A DNA stretch of 64,000 bases from Colletotrichum lupini (GCF_023278565.1 NC_064681.1:4752189-4816188); one strand, 5' to 3'. Counted from the first letter of the stretch, positions 46,501-58,257 are shown. Notes: generated by a model not told the origin, from the letters alone. Translations and numbers: made by a program.

Positions 46501-46560
46501 CCGATCATTGGGGTTAACATCACAGACCCGGGATATCCCAACCCCTGGCTCACTCAGTGA
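43508..46560 (+). CDS. Secreted subtilisin-like serine protease (S8, large C5a-peptidase/vpr type)
   Basis: Extracellular endopeptidase precursor, 980 aa. Exons 43508-44234, 44296-45253, 45303-46560; the last splice rebuilds SGTSMATPHLAG. The signal peptide is residues 1-20 (core FTLVAAAALITPGLA), and a propeptide runs to about 150. Catalytic triad: Asp185 (GFLDTGVDW), His237 (GGHGTHVAG), Ser557 (SGTSMATP), with oxyanion Asn in AAGNEGD. The insertion between the oxyanion Asn and the Ser holds a PA-like region. After the catalytic domain, about 370 residues form beta-rich domains of the Fn3-like type seen in streptococcal C5a peptidase relatives. Many N-glycosylation sequons. Probably used for nutrition or host-protein degradation. 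Confidence 0.93.
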
Positions 46561-46816
46561 GAAAGTCGAATCGCCGTAGCTTTGGCTCGTAAATTTGTAT
46601 ATCTTCAAGACACGCGTAACGTGTAACAAGATAGTGACAAGTGCCAAACTGTACTTAAATTCTTCTCTTGTGTACTCACCTTCGATATAGCATAGGGGAA
46701 TTTTATCTGAAGAGTAGCCTGTTGCTAGTAATTGCCTTCAGGACAAATGGTTATCTACAGTGATACGCATAGTGTTCTTCCGACCGTCCTTCCTTAAATG
46801 TGAGTACTATTGAAAC
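46561..46816. other. Short spacer before the GH51 pseudogene
   Basis: 256 bp with the subtilase 3' UTR. No trace of the missing N-terminal part of the GH51 gene is recognisable here. Confidence 0.5.
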
Positions 46817-48754
46817 ATAAGTTCCGAATTCACTGAAAGTCAGTGTCGAAAGTGGCGCCTCGGGCCAGGTTGGCTTCTTCAACGAGGGTTACTGGGGCAT
46901 ACCCGTTGATGGTAGCCCCCACTCGCATAACATCTTTATCCGTGGTAACTACCAGGGTCAAATGACCTGGGTCTTACAAAGCGTTTCCACGTAGGAGATT
47001 TTTGGAAACGCCACCTTCACGTCGATGCTACCACCGAAAGATTCACCGAGTTTCATCAACGTCCACTCATAACCTTCTCATCGTTGACGGATATCGAATA
47101 CAGAATGATCTTTGATGCAGAGCTTGTAGCAGGGTCTTCAGTGTGATTCGCGTTTCCGCAGCTCTACCCTACCACCTTCCACAACCGGTATGTGGTTAGA
47201 ACAGTTTTCCATCTTGGATGGGCATCTAACGTTTGACCTTCATTTATAATGGATTGAACCCATCTCTAGCTAAGGCAGTGGATAACATAGGGGGAAAACT
47301 TTCTCAGATTCGCCGGCGGCAATAACCTGTACGTTTTGAGTCGGCGATGTTCTCAGGCAGACAACGATTTCTAACAACTCTAAGAGAAGGACCAAATGTC
47401 GAGAATCGATGGAAGTGGAATGAGACGATTGGTGCTCTGGCTTCTCGCCCCGGTCACCAAGGTATGTCATCAAGAGAAACACACAAGTCGATAACATCAA
47501 CTAACACGTTACAGGAGCTTGGGGATATCCAAACACAGATGCTCTGGGTAGGGACATAATCTCTCCGTCTCACAATAAGTCCCTTTATCACTAAACTTCC
47601 CCAGGTCTTCATGATTACTTTGAGTGGTGTGATGACATGCAACTCGAGCCATTTCTGGACGTCTATTCAGGGTACTCTCTTGACGGCACTCATATCACTG
47701 GCGAGGATCTGGGGCCCTTTGTTGACGAACTTATGCGCGAACTCCAAGTAAGTCCTAAAGTCCACAACATACGTAGTTTTTCTCAATCTAATATGTTTCT
47801 CTTGAAAAATATGTTCTTGGCGATTCATCGACTCCAATGGGAGCTCTGCGAGCCAAAACCGGGAATGAGCAGCCTTGGTCTGTCAAATGGGTTGAAATCG
47901 GAAACGAAGACGACTTTGGTCGTAGCAGCTACCCCGAAAGATTTGCTGCCTTCTATAACGCCATTCGTCCGGCGTATCCAGAGCTCCAACTCATTGCTTC
48001 AGCGACTGGGTTCAACTGCTTACCTGATCCATTTCCAGCAGATGCGTGGATCGACTACCACGAATATAATGTCCCTGAAAACTACATTGTCAACTTCGCC
48101 CAGTGAGACAATGTCTCCCGCAGGAATAAATACATCATTGGAGAAATGGGTCGCTGGGACGTCCAGTGGTCGGACATGAAGGGCTCAGTCTCCGAGGCCA
48201 TCTTCATGCTTGGACTGGAACGCAATAGTGACCTCATCCGAGATGTTGCGTTCGCACCCTTGATCAGTCTTGTCGATCATCAGCAATGGGCTGTAAGCTT
48301 TCCACGATCTAGTACTTGTATGACGCAGTATTTCATTGACTTTCTTAATCTTATACAGCCCAATCTGAATCCGTTCAAACAAGCCCCTGACGCTAGAGTT
48401 TACACCTCCAACTACTGGGTACAGCAGCTCTTCGCGCAAAACGCCGGATCCATGACACATGAGATAATCTCTGATACTAGATTTGATTCGGTCTTTTGGA
48501 GTGCTGTAAGTGCTGGGAACAGCTTTGTTGTGAAGCTTGCCAATTACGCTGGTGAGCCACAGCATCTAGATATCGAGATTGCAGGAAAAAGGTTCGTGAC
48601 GCTGTCAATTCTGGGCCACGACAACCCCGATAGTGCCAACACCCACGATGCAGCCCCTATCTCGCTCCCAGTTGTCTTTTACATTGAGTCGTCCGATGGC
48701 AACTTTAGCTTCCTCTTGCCTGTATGGTCCGTTGCGGTTCTTAGGACTGACTGA
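46817..48754 (+). pseudogene. Decayed GH51 alpha-L-arabinofuranosidase
   Basis: Still readable as a fungal AbfA-type enzyme: VPNSLKVSVESGASGQVGFF, NEGYWGIPVDG, RWKWNETIGALASRPG, WGYPNTDALGLHDYFEWCDD, VKWVEIGNEDDFG (acid/base Glu), KYIIGEMGRWDVQW (nucleophile Glu), YTSNYWVQQLFAQNAG and a C-terminal beta domain to 48754. The first portion of the gene is absent. Lesions: TAG at 46992-46994, TGA at 47144-47146 (family Trp), TGA at 48104-48106 (probably Trp), a frameshift near 47030, a one-base excess in the G run at 47291-47295, and loss of an AG acceptor before TATGTTCTTGG (about 47809). Old introns with good GT/AG ends persist (about 47330-47391, 47461-47514, 47550-47607). Not functional as read. 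Confidence 0.85.
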
Positions 48755-50589
48755 TTCGATACTATGTTCAAGACCTTGTAGTTGAAGTCTTAGCCAAGTG
48801 TGCAACGATTCGCTATTAATATTCTACACACCTCTTTTTATGACTTTATTAGGATAGTTTGATGCCACCTATAGTTAGGTACCTTATGTTAGAACTATTT
48901 CGCAACTACATGATGGTCTCAGGACTGATGGCCTTAGTGACGGTGAAATGACGAAGGTCTACTGCAAGCTGAACCCTGAAAGTATGGCACGTAACCCAGT
49001 TCCATCGTATTTTCGACCGATACCTCACCCATGGGCCCCGGAGTATATCAACCACCATACCGAAAATGTCAATGTCGTACTGAAGGTTTGTTTTGAGATG
49101 GATGCATAAGTAAAATTTACCATACCTGAATCTAATGCTTTGAACCGCAGAAGCTTGAAAGTCCTTGGATTATACCCGTGCCTCCTTTCCGGATAGAACT
49201 CCGAGCCTCCCGGACTCGATCAATATAGAGGTATGTCTCATGGTGACAAGATCTTTACCAGCTTGCTCGCATAACAGTTCATTGAACCTCGAAAGGCATA
49301 ATAGTTGAGCTGTCAGCTGAGATGGTGCTGATCGTGCCATCCTATGCGGAAGAGTTGGGCGTATCGTACCAAAAAAGGTCCTCTACCGATATGCCTCTGG
49401 CACCTAGAAGGCTTATCGTTAGTAGCTCTATAGGTAGCAGAAAGACGCTCGCTTTGATGTTTGAGGCTTTCAGATAGACAAACTAGCTTTTGGAGATACT
49501 TGGAAAAGAAGCACTAATAGATCCGCTTTTCCCTGTGTGAGATTCATGGAACATGCTATAGCATTCGTATATGTACCCAGTCATGATCCTTTTGGTGTGT
49601 AAAATTTCATTAATCAAGATAGCTGTATCACAAAATACACGCACATTCATCCAATAGCGGGCCAGGTGCAAGTGTCCTCCTAAGAGACTACTGTGAATCA
49701 GTGGGGCTGTCAAAACGAACGAGACAGACCGAAAGGCGGGGCGACGACTTATTTTCAGATCGATGGCCGTTTTGGTGGGTCGTTTTCCCTTCCAGAGCTC
49801 AAGGACTTCTCAAATACGGCGTTGGATGCTATATTAATCGCCGGGCCTCAGAATCTCGACTGTGAAGTAGTATGAGGCCGGTCATAGGGAGGAGCAAGCG
49901 CGTTTCGCCCACCTCACTTCCTGCTCACTTGCTGCCCACCTCAATATATGGTTTCGAACCTTTTGCTATTGCCTGTCACAAGATGCTAGAAAGTATGATC
50001 CTTAATAGTGTGCACTAGGGAATTAGCGAAATTGGCTGAGAGCCTAAGAGCGAGGGAAATTCAAAACCGTAGTGCACGGTGCTAATTGGTATGGAGTATT
50101 CGCAACTCAACCAACAAAATGGCTACGCCATCGAGTCAATCATCCCTGCTCCCGAACGCGGTCTCTCAATCTACTTAACTTCATCTACTTGGTCCTTATG
50201 GGTATGTTTAAACTCCCTACCAGGTAGTGTGGGTCTGACCAGGATAAAGCAGTGACTCTCAATGGCCAAATTTCTGTTCGACGTGCACAAGAATCTCGAA
50301 AGTAATGCTGCTGATGTAATCGCGAGAAGCATGGGCGAAGATACCTGACAAGGGGGTTAAACTTTGGCCTGATACCGTAGTACATAAATACACGACTCGT
50401 AGTTTAGGGCGAACGGTATCCGTCGGATCCTTCGGAGGGATTATCGGGGTCAGGCAATTGCACCACAACTGCACTACATCTATAGACACTGTCCACACCC
50501 AAATTCTACATCCCTCGTCGTTCTATCCTTCACTATCACATTCATTACAGGCTCAGTCAACACATACTAGTGTTCTTTAAACGTTGACT
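48755..50589. other. 1.8-kb region, at most a gene relic
   Basis: Contains the relic described separately at 48948-49480. The remainder (about 49480-50589) has short frames only and no repeats. The last 100 bp before 50590 are the probable promoter/leader of the metalloprotease gene. Confidence 0.45.
48948..49480 (+). pseudogene. Possible gene relic, family unknown
   Basis: From 48948 the plus strand reads MTKVYCKLNPESMARNPVPS, then a stretch ending NHHTENVNVVLK, then a plausible intron (GTTTGT..CCGCAG with CTAAT branch) and KLESPWIIPVPPFRIELR before a stop. A second GTATGT..ATAACAG pair and another open stretch (VELSAEMVLIVPSYAEEL) follow. Splice-like signals spaced in this way suggest a former gene, but the pieces do not join in one frame and I recognise no domain. 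Confidence 0.25.
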
Positions 50590-52626
50590 ATGAGCTCTGC
50601 TCTTTCAAACTCACGTCTTCGCCTTCTCTGGGGCTTGCTGCTCACCTGCAGACTATATCTCGGTGCAGCAGCAGTCATCAACACCAATGACGAGGGACTG
50701 GCACAACGCGACAGCACAAACACCTATGACAATGCCTACTATGTTGTGCAAGGATCGTGGAAGTGTGATTTTACAAAACTTCGACTTCTAGATGCAGCCA
50801 TCAACGAGGCAGAAGAGCTCGCCCAGAAAACCATAGAAGTGCTTCAAGTCGAAGGCGCTGAAACATCTATTTCATTTGATACCTGGTTTGGATCAAGTAT
50901 GTAGACCTGTTTCTGGTAGCGAATCGTTTCTAGAGACAACGTGGACTAATTATAATTTCGTGTAGGCAATGCCAATGCCGCAACGAAGGATGCAATCATC
51001 AACCAGCACTACAAAACAGTATTGTCGCATCTTCCTTATCCAAACATTCCTGCGGCATTTCGATGGACCACCCACGCCGAATTCAAAGCGCCCATCAACG
51101 AGGCGCCACCGACAGACGACTCGATCGTGTACGGTTGCCCGCCAGTCGACGATAGAATGTGCCAGGATGGAGTGCTAGCATCCAATTTGCGAGCAACGGG
51201 GATGAAACAAGACGGTACAACCAAGGAATTCGGCCCCTTGGTGCTTGTTCTCTGCCCAGCGTTTTTCGAACTGAAGAACAACAACGCAGAGATGATCAAG
51301 GAATGGCAGAGAACGCTCGGCTTTGGTTCAGGCAACTCTAAAGGACGCATCTTAGTTCACGAAGTCCAGCACATGGCCAAAGGAACGAGCCCCAGCGAGC
51401 CTGCCGAGGATTTGTCAGAGCCATTTCCTGACGTATTCGGCCATGACACCTGCTATTCCCCAAGCTGGTACGTTCATGGGTGTCTATTCACCCAGGTTCC
51501 ATTCACGATTTGCCGGCGTGTAGCTAACTGTCCGGCAGCTGCGCTCGTCTAGCTGACGCCGATAAGATGAGAAAAGAATTTTGCTTTATTCACCATAGAC
51601 GTGTTAGCATTCCCAAATGCTGGCGCACCAGCGTCTTCCGACAGCTGCAGTAATCCCAATCACAAACGACAAGCCCCGATTCGTTCACAAGCTCCAACCT
51701 GGAGACCTGTGTTGAACTCAACGTTTACCCCTTTGAGATCCACCTCTACAAGAAGGCCCTCTTCTACGAAGATACCGTCCTTCTCCTCGCTTTATTCCTC
51801 GTCTAGCAACTATAAGCCGAGCAGCTACAAACCCAGCAGCTCTTCATTGGAAGCGCCTTTTAGTTCCACAGTTACGAAGCCAACGACCTCACCAACAGCA
51901 GCTCCAGTCGACGTATCGAACGGTGCTGTGCTTGCTGTCGCCATTGGGATGGTGGTTGTGGGCGGTGCAGGAGGAGGTTTTATTACAATGGGCGGACAAA
52001 CGGTCGCCATCGCTGCAGGCCAAACGATTGTCGTCTCCCAGCAGACTTTTGAGGAACCGGAAGCTGAGAAACCAAAGTCGGATCAACCTGAGAGGACACA
52101 AATGTCCATTCAGACAACACCTTCAGCAAGACCTTCATCCACCTCCCGTTCGGCTTGGTCTACTACGACTTCCAACTGCCCCGCCGAGACTTCGAGGGCT
52201 TACAATGGCGACAACTTCAACTGCAGAGACCTTCACGACGCCAATTCTACTCTTCTTACCGATTTGCTGAGTGGTCTTGAGTTCGGTAATGGGCCTGTAT
52301 ACAATGAATCGTCCATCGCAGTGATCATCCCAGAGCCTACATCATTTCTTACAACACTCATGCCTTCCACTACGACGGCTGCGCCCGCTCCGCCAACGAC
52401 TACTTCCGAACCCGCAAGCGTCGAGCCTGTGGCCTGTTATAATTTTGATATCAATGCTTACGGCTACTGTTGTCCCGGACCTGGGAACCCCTGTGAGAAG
52501 GATCTTGGTAAGTGTTATTTCAACGGAGAGGGTGTCTCTGGTGGAGCGAGCGGAATTGTGCCCACAGGCGCAAGATGCCCTCCGCCACCTGGCGCAGAGT
52601 ACTGCAGAGGTGCGTGTGAAGAGTAA
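50590..52626 (+). CDS. Secreted M35-like zinc metalloprotease with Ser/Thr-rich and Cys-rich tail, apparently frameshifted
   Basis: Signal peptide (residues 1 to about 28, core LLWGLLLTCRLYLGAAA). Exons 50590-50896, 50966-51467, 51539-52626. The second exon has the zinc site HEVQH (in LVHEVQHMAKG) and FPDVFGHDTCYSPSW, the order seen in deuterolysin/M35-like fungal proteases. In exon 3 the frame reads CARLADADKMRK, but the family-like continuation NFALFTIDVLAFPNAG is in the next frame. One extra A in the AAAA run at 51572-51575 explains it, so either the gene is broken there or the sequence has an error. The tail is Ser/Thr/Pro-rich (about 51700-51900), then has a hydrophobic Gly-rich segment and a Cys-rich end (YGYCCPGPGNPCEKD, CRGACEE). 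No other reading of introns repaired the frame. Confidence 0.65.
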
Positions 52627-53276
52627 GGTCGAGTGAGACGTTGGGGAGTGGTACGCAGAACAAGCAGTGATGCATCCTAGTGAAACTCTGGAGAGCAGGA
52701 TACATGTGGAACGATGAGAAGTCGGTTTCGCAGGACTATGACTTGATAATGAATCGAGCGATGGCTTACGCATACCACCTCCTATCATCATGACCACGGA
52801 GGTATCCCATTGACTGCGGAATGGTATTAGTATATTGAGGGGCGAAGTAGCAGGTAGTAGCAGCTAGTGGGGTTCTATTCCTCATTATTCCCTTCTACTA
52901 CCGCTCAGGTTTCTCCGATACACATATTTAATAAACCAACATGGGATCGACGTCCAAGAAATCCACAGACGTATATACTGAAGCTACTTCATACTCGATA
53001 GGATACTCAATTGAAGCCTTCCGCTACGTGGGAGGTTTAGAAAGACTTTCAAGGGCTGGAAGCTTCAGAAACGGAAGGGTCGTTTAGGAGCATGGAAGTA
53101 GCAGAGACATACATATATATAGAGAGCAAAACACTTTGCGTGACTCTTTTGCTCACAAAGTTAGCTAAAGCGCAAAAATATAAACATTTTGTCTTCCTGT
53201 TGATTCTTCCACAAGAGCACATACCACACTCTGAGACTTCCTCACTCCCAGTATGTCGCTCAACAAATAAACAAAT
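52627..53276. other. Convergent intergenic region
   Basis: 650 bp between the stop codons of the metalloprotease (plus) and the sulfotransferase (minus). Probably both 3' UTRs. No repeats or domains seen in the short frames. Confidence 0.5.
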
Positions 53277-54074
53277 TCAAAATAGAGTACCCCAAGCCTT
53301 GAAAAGCATGAAGCTGCCAACTCCTATTATACTGAAACACAAAAGCCATGTCCCAAGACCCCGCTTGATTTGCTTCATTGCGAACGTCTGAATAGCCTTG
53401 CCATCATTAATATTGGGGAATGGTACATCTTCGGGTACTGGGCGATCCAGTGCCTTGCACAAGGGCTTCCACCCGTCGCGTACGTCGTAAAAGATCAGCC
53501 GCTCCGGCGGAACAACACTCTTCAGGTACGCGATATGGCGGTGATATGTTTTGACCGTTGGTGGATTTGATTCTCCGTATAGTTTGACCCAATGCGAGAT
53601 CAGGATTTGAACGTAGGCTGGGAAGAGTCGCATCGTGGGAAGCAGGAAGAGTATGAAGTGCAAAGCTGATGGTGACACTTCGTCATTCAACCCTCCCATG
53701 CTCCTCTCCCAGGCCTCATCACCACGGACTGTGCAGACGACTTTGGCGTCTGGGTATAGTGTCACAAGCTCTTGGACGAGGTTGCAACCAGGCGCGTCAG
53801 TGATAGCAACATAGCCGTCAGTGCGAACGCGTATAGTGTTCAGGATTTCCTGCTCCATGGCCGCATTCGTCGGTGGCCACTCTGAAAGCACCTTCATCCA
53901 TGATTTAATCTCCGCTTCAGGGCCGAGACATAACTGAGTTCCGCCGTGAAAGACCGGCCCATCAAGTAGCATCTCTAAAGCACGGCTGATCGAGCTGGTT
54001 CCAGTACGCGACAGCCCTGCACAGATGACCTGCATCTTTGCGCCTTTCCGGGGGTGTGAGTATTGTTGCCCCAT
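53277..54074 (-). CDS. Sulfotransferase-family protein with C-terminal membrane anchor
   Basis: 265-aa single-exon P-loop protein of the fungal sulfotransferase group (Sulfotransfer_4/PF17784 type). The PAPS 5'-phosphosulfate loop AGLSRTGTSSI is at residues 19-29. DGYVAITDAPGCNLVQELV and DAKVVCTVRGDEAWERSM correspond to the following strand and the 3'-phosphate-binding Arg region. KSVVPPERLIFYDVRDGWKP carries the late conserved Glu/Arg block, and RPVPEDVPFPNIND is the characteristic C-terminal motif. A final hydrophobic helix (about 243-260, WLLCFSIIGVGSFMLF) suggests tail anchoring. Substrate unknown. An alternative start is Met14. Confidence 0.85.
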   Translation of the reverse strand: MGQQYSHPRKGAKMQVICAGLSRTGTSSISRALEMLLDGPVFHGGTQLCLGPEAEIKSWMKVLSEWPPTNAAMEQEILNTIRVRTDGYVAITDAPGCNLVQELVTLYPDAKVVCTVRGDEAWERSMGGLNDEVSPSALHFILFLLPTMRLFPAYVQILISHWVKLYGESNPPTVKTYHRHIAYLKSVVPPERLIFYDVRDGWKPLCKALDRPVPEDVPFPNINDGKAIQTFAMKQIKRGLGTWLLCFSIIGVGSFMLFKAWGTLF

Positions 54075-55868
54075 CGAGAGACTAATAAAACTGCTCCAAG
54101 AGTCAAGTGAAAGATGTGTTTTGAAAAATCCAGTACTGTGGCAGGGAATACTTCATCTCAATACACAAGCATGCTGAAGACATGCCAGTCCTTTTGCATA
54201 AATCAAATGTGCGAGAAGGACGACGTCAGGGTATCCGGTGGAGCAGAGGTAAGTAGCGAAGCCAAGCACCCTAATCCTGCAGTCATCATTCCTTCGCTTT
54301 TGCCTAGCGTGTTCGACCTTAGATAAGGTACTGATGTTCTGGGAGCGAGAGCATAATTCCCAATGCGCTGGTCTTTGAGCCCTGCTTCATATTCACCGAG
54401 AGCGGTAATGTAGAGTCGCGCCGTAGACTTCGCCATGGATTAAGAAATCTTTCCCAAGGAGTGCCGACAGCTGTGTGGCATTCCGATTCGCCCTTTTATC
54501 CGGCGTCGTTATTGTGCGCGAGCCTTGCCAAGTCCGGCGATAGCAGACCCTTTTCAACGGTGATGGACTTCGACCAGGGGGTCTCCGATCGGACACTATA
54601 CCCACATGCTTTAGCAGGCGTGAAGGCAGACTCGTCTTCGCTCAGCAGAACAGTAGGGCATGGCAGTAGCACCCCGCTTCATAATATCAAGATTATATCT
54701 AAGTTACGTCTAGTTTGCGGCGTTACCTTCAAACCGCCAGGATTCTCGCGTCGCAGTCTAGTGTATGCTGAACGAGAGCAGTGTTACTCGAGCTATAGAT
54801 CAAAGACACGTGTACTGAGAGACATGACGGCAGCTGGAGTACGAGGAAGGTGAATGTGTAGCGGCAGATGGATGAGCAAGCGATGATGGCTGGGACGGTT
54901 TTTTAACTTCCATTTATTCTGTCCTTAGGGTAACATGGACTGATAATCTCGGGGTAATATAATAGCGTCTCTCCGCATTTGTGTCGACTGAGATGGGGAT
55001 GAGGACTACACTAGACCGCGCTGGAATCATTGCCCTCGGCTTGTTGAATGATTCAAATCCGCTAGGTCCTTTTCAGACCCCAAACGAGGCTCAGAACGAT
55101 GGTAAGACCGGGCTTTCGTGCGGGGAAAGTTCTGGACTCCACGTAGGTAAAATGGAGTGGTGATTACCCACTCAAAGTAAGTAACGTTGGATTCGGGGTG
55201 AACTGTTGCTTGGAGATACGACTTGTTGAACCAGCTTGCGTGCCTGCCAGCCCAGAGCGTGAAACCCCATGTTGATTGAACCTATGACGCATGTTTAAGT
55301 CCAGGAGTACATCTAATCAGGAGGCAGGCGGGAAGGCCAAGACATGATCGGCAACACTAGCTTCACTGGTTTCCACTCTTTCATCTCAAACCTTCCAATG
55401 AAAACCTGCAAACTCCCGTGAACGCGCTCCCAACTGCCTCGAGAGCTCGAGTTTACTGACAAAAGGCGGAGTCCAACTGGGACCGATATCCCCGACACGC
55501 CGAAATGTCAGACGAGGGGCTTACATACTATGTAGATACGGATGATCATCTCCTGATGTTGTTGCTTGGGTGCCTTTGATGGATGAATCCCCACCTCATG
55601 CTTACCCCAGTGCGGAGAGCGGGGAAGTTGGAAGCGTCTGGGGTTTGGGTGTTGGAACTTGGAACTGTGATTAATGGAGCCGCCTTCTTGCAGAGACAGC
55701 CTGTCTGGCCGGAAATACATAAGACTTGGCCATGGTCGGTCCCGTTGCTTGGCTTTACTACTGTTACTTGGCTCATCGTTGATCAATTGGCGCAAGTCGC
55801 ACATTTCACAGTGAACTGCCACAATTTCTGGATCCCGCCAAGCCAATTTGAACGCTGCCAAGCTAACC
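54075..55868. other. 1.8-kb intergenic region, no gene recognised
   Basis: Divergent region between the sulfotransferase and the MFS transporter. Open frames at 54461-54853 plus, 55508-55879 minus and 55583-55963 plus have no recognisable domain and overlap one another. No repeats seen. Confidence 0.5.
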
Positions 55869-58199
55869 ATGGGAATCAACGAAATCGACCACGTCCCTCA
55901 CTCGGACGATGCGTTCGAGAAGGACACAGGCGGCGATTTGAAGCCCCAGACGGAGCTCGCTGAGGGTATTGGTAGCGGAAAGGCCTCCGCCGTCAACATC
56001 GTCGAGAACCCGCTGAAGGTGAGTTCCTGTTTGCGCCGAGGCTCAGGATCATGAGTCGAGGAACGCTCCCAAAACCATTGACACGCCTTCTTCTTGCAGC
56101 GCAAAACCCCACAACAAACGGTCGAAGATGCCGTGGCGTTCGCCGAGACGCACAACCTGGGTGAACATGCCGCCCTCTTCGGTCGCGCGGCGATGGTCGC
56201 GCGCGACATGAACAACTTCAACGACGTTGCAGACCTCCCCGAAGACGAGCGTCGAGCGCTCGAATATGAGCGGGACCATAAATGGCACGGCCCGAAGATG
56301 CTGTGGTATTCGATCGGCCTCTGTGCCATCGGAGCCGCGACCCAGGGTTGGGATCAGACTGGTTCCAACGGTGCCAACCTGACATTCCACGAGGCACTTG
56401 GCATCAACAGCGGGTCCTCCAGAGACGAGTGGCTCATTGGTCTGATTAATTCCATCATCTTTCTCACGGCTGGTCTGATGTTGGTCACAATCATTCCCCG
56501 GGTCCTATCGCAATTGCTAACTCCCCGCACGCAGTGGCGCCTTCATTGTCGATCCTCTCAACCACTACTTTGGCCGACGCGGCGAGATCTTCATCACGGC
56601 TTTGTGCCTTACTGCTACACCGATCGGCTCCGGTTTTGCGCAAACATGGCAAGGTCTCTTCGCAGCGCGTTTCGTGATGGGCATCGGCATCGGCGCAAAG
56701 AACGCCACTGTGCCCATTTACTCCGCTGAAATGGCTCCCCACAGAGTCCGTGGCGCACTCGTCATGTTTTGGCAACTCTGGGTCGTCGCAGGCATCTTTC
56801 TGGGCTTCTGCGCAAATGTCATTGTCAAGGATACCGGCGATATCTCCTGGCGACTCCAGCTGGGCTCGGCCTTCATCCCATCCTTCATCTTGGCTATTGG
56901 TATATTCTTCTGCCCTGAGTCCCCGCGTTGGCTCATGAAGCACGGCCGACACGCCGAGGCTTTCCGCTCCATGTGCAAACTTCGAGCCCATAATATTATC
57001 GGGGCCAGAGATTTCTACTACTCGTGGGTTATATATGAGGAGGAGCTCAAGGAGGCTCGTGGCGCTGGTTACTTCCGTCGCCTATGGGACTGTTTTTCCA
57101 TCCCTAGAATCAGGCGCGCCAACTACGGTGCTAGCACTGTGATGCTTGCTCAGCAAATGTGCGAATCCTCCTAATCTTCATCCTTAATTTGTTATGCTGA
57201 CCCAATTACCTAGGTGCGGAATCAACATCATTTCCTTCTACAGCTCTACAATTTTCGTCGATGCAGGATACACGCCCGTAGAGGCCCTGTATGCTTCCTT
57301 GGGGTACGGCGCCATCCAAGTGATTGCGACGATCCCTACCCTATTCCTCATTGACACCAAGGGCCGAAGGACTCTCTGCATGATCGTGAGTTAACATGAG
57401 CCAAATCTGCTGAATGCAAACTAACAGCCTCAGACGTTCCCTCTGATGTGCATCTTCCTCCTGGCTGCTGGCTTGTCCCTGTTGAACCCAACGGAAGACC
57501 GTGGGCCAAAGATTGGACCTGTCGCTTTGTGAGTAGTACCACTTGTATGGATACCTCACCTAAGGTAGACTAACAGTCCTGTCAACCAGATTCATCTACC
57601 TTTTCACCATCTGTTACTCCCTGGGTGAAGGCCCTGTCGCCTTCCAGTACTCTGCCGAAGTTTTCCCTACCATCCAGCGTGAGCAAGGAATGGCCTGGGT
57701 TGTCTGCATTAACAACACCTTCGGTAAGCCATGCAATCATTATATCGAGGAATTCTGACTGACAAGCTCCACAGCTGGTATTCTCAGCTTGACCTTCCCG
57801 CGCATGAGCACTGCCATGACTCCAACTGGTGCTTGTAAGTATCTTCGGGTAATTTTGATCCTTGTCCTGTAACTAACCTCGCTGGCATAGTTGGTTTCTA
57901 CGCTGGACTCAACCTAATTGCTTGGGGCATGATTTTCTGTTTCGTCCGAGAAACTAAGCAACTCACTCTGGAAGAGTTGGACCGTATGTCGAACTGTTTC
58001 CTCAATTGCGTCGCTGTGCTAACCCCCACCACCAGAGGTCTTCTCCGTTCCGACAAAACACTTCATCAGCCACGAGATCAAGTACTCTATTCCCTATTTC
58101 TTCAAGCGCCATGTCTTCCGACAAAAGGTTCCCAAGCCACCCGCGATTATTGCTGTCGCCAGCGAGTCGAAAAAGGATAATAGCTCCAACTCGGCCTAA
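55869..58199 (+). CDS. MFS sugar transporter
   Basis: Major facilitator (sugar porter family), plasma membrane, proton-coupled uptake of a sugar or polyol. Nine exons: 55869-56018, 56100-56479, 56535-57158, 57214-57385, 57434-57528, 57590-57723, 57775-57834, 57891-57983, 58036-58199; 623 aa. Family marks: [15 protein letters not shown] after helix 2, [21 protein letters not shown] (split as RFVMGIGIG and [14 protein letters not shown]), [11 protein letters not shown] before the central loop, [12 protein letters not shown] in helix 7, and [18 protein letters not shown] long N-terminal cytosolic part (about 120 residues) precedes helix 1. The exon 2 donor is GTTGGT, unusual but required to join TAGL to IGAFIVDP. 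It is followed within 25 bp by a 34-bp inverted repeat. Confidence 0.92.
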
Positions 58200-58223
58200 A
58201 TGAAAGAAATCAATAAAACAGAG

Positions 58224-58257
58224 TTTATCCCATCGACTGCTACAAGGCGACAGTACA
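58224..58257. repeat. 34-bp perfect inverted repeat, left arm
   Basis: Begins TTTATCCCATCGACTGCTAC and is the exact reverse complement of 58367-58400. The arms are 109 bp apart. It starts 25 bp after the MFS stop codon, so the mRNA could fold into a long hairpin. No target duplication is evident outside the arms. Confidence 0.9.
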
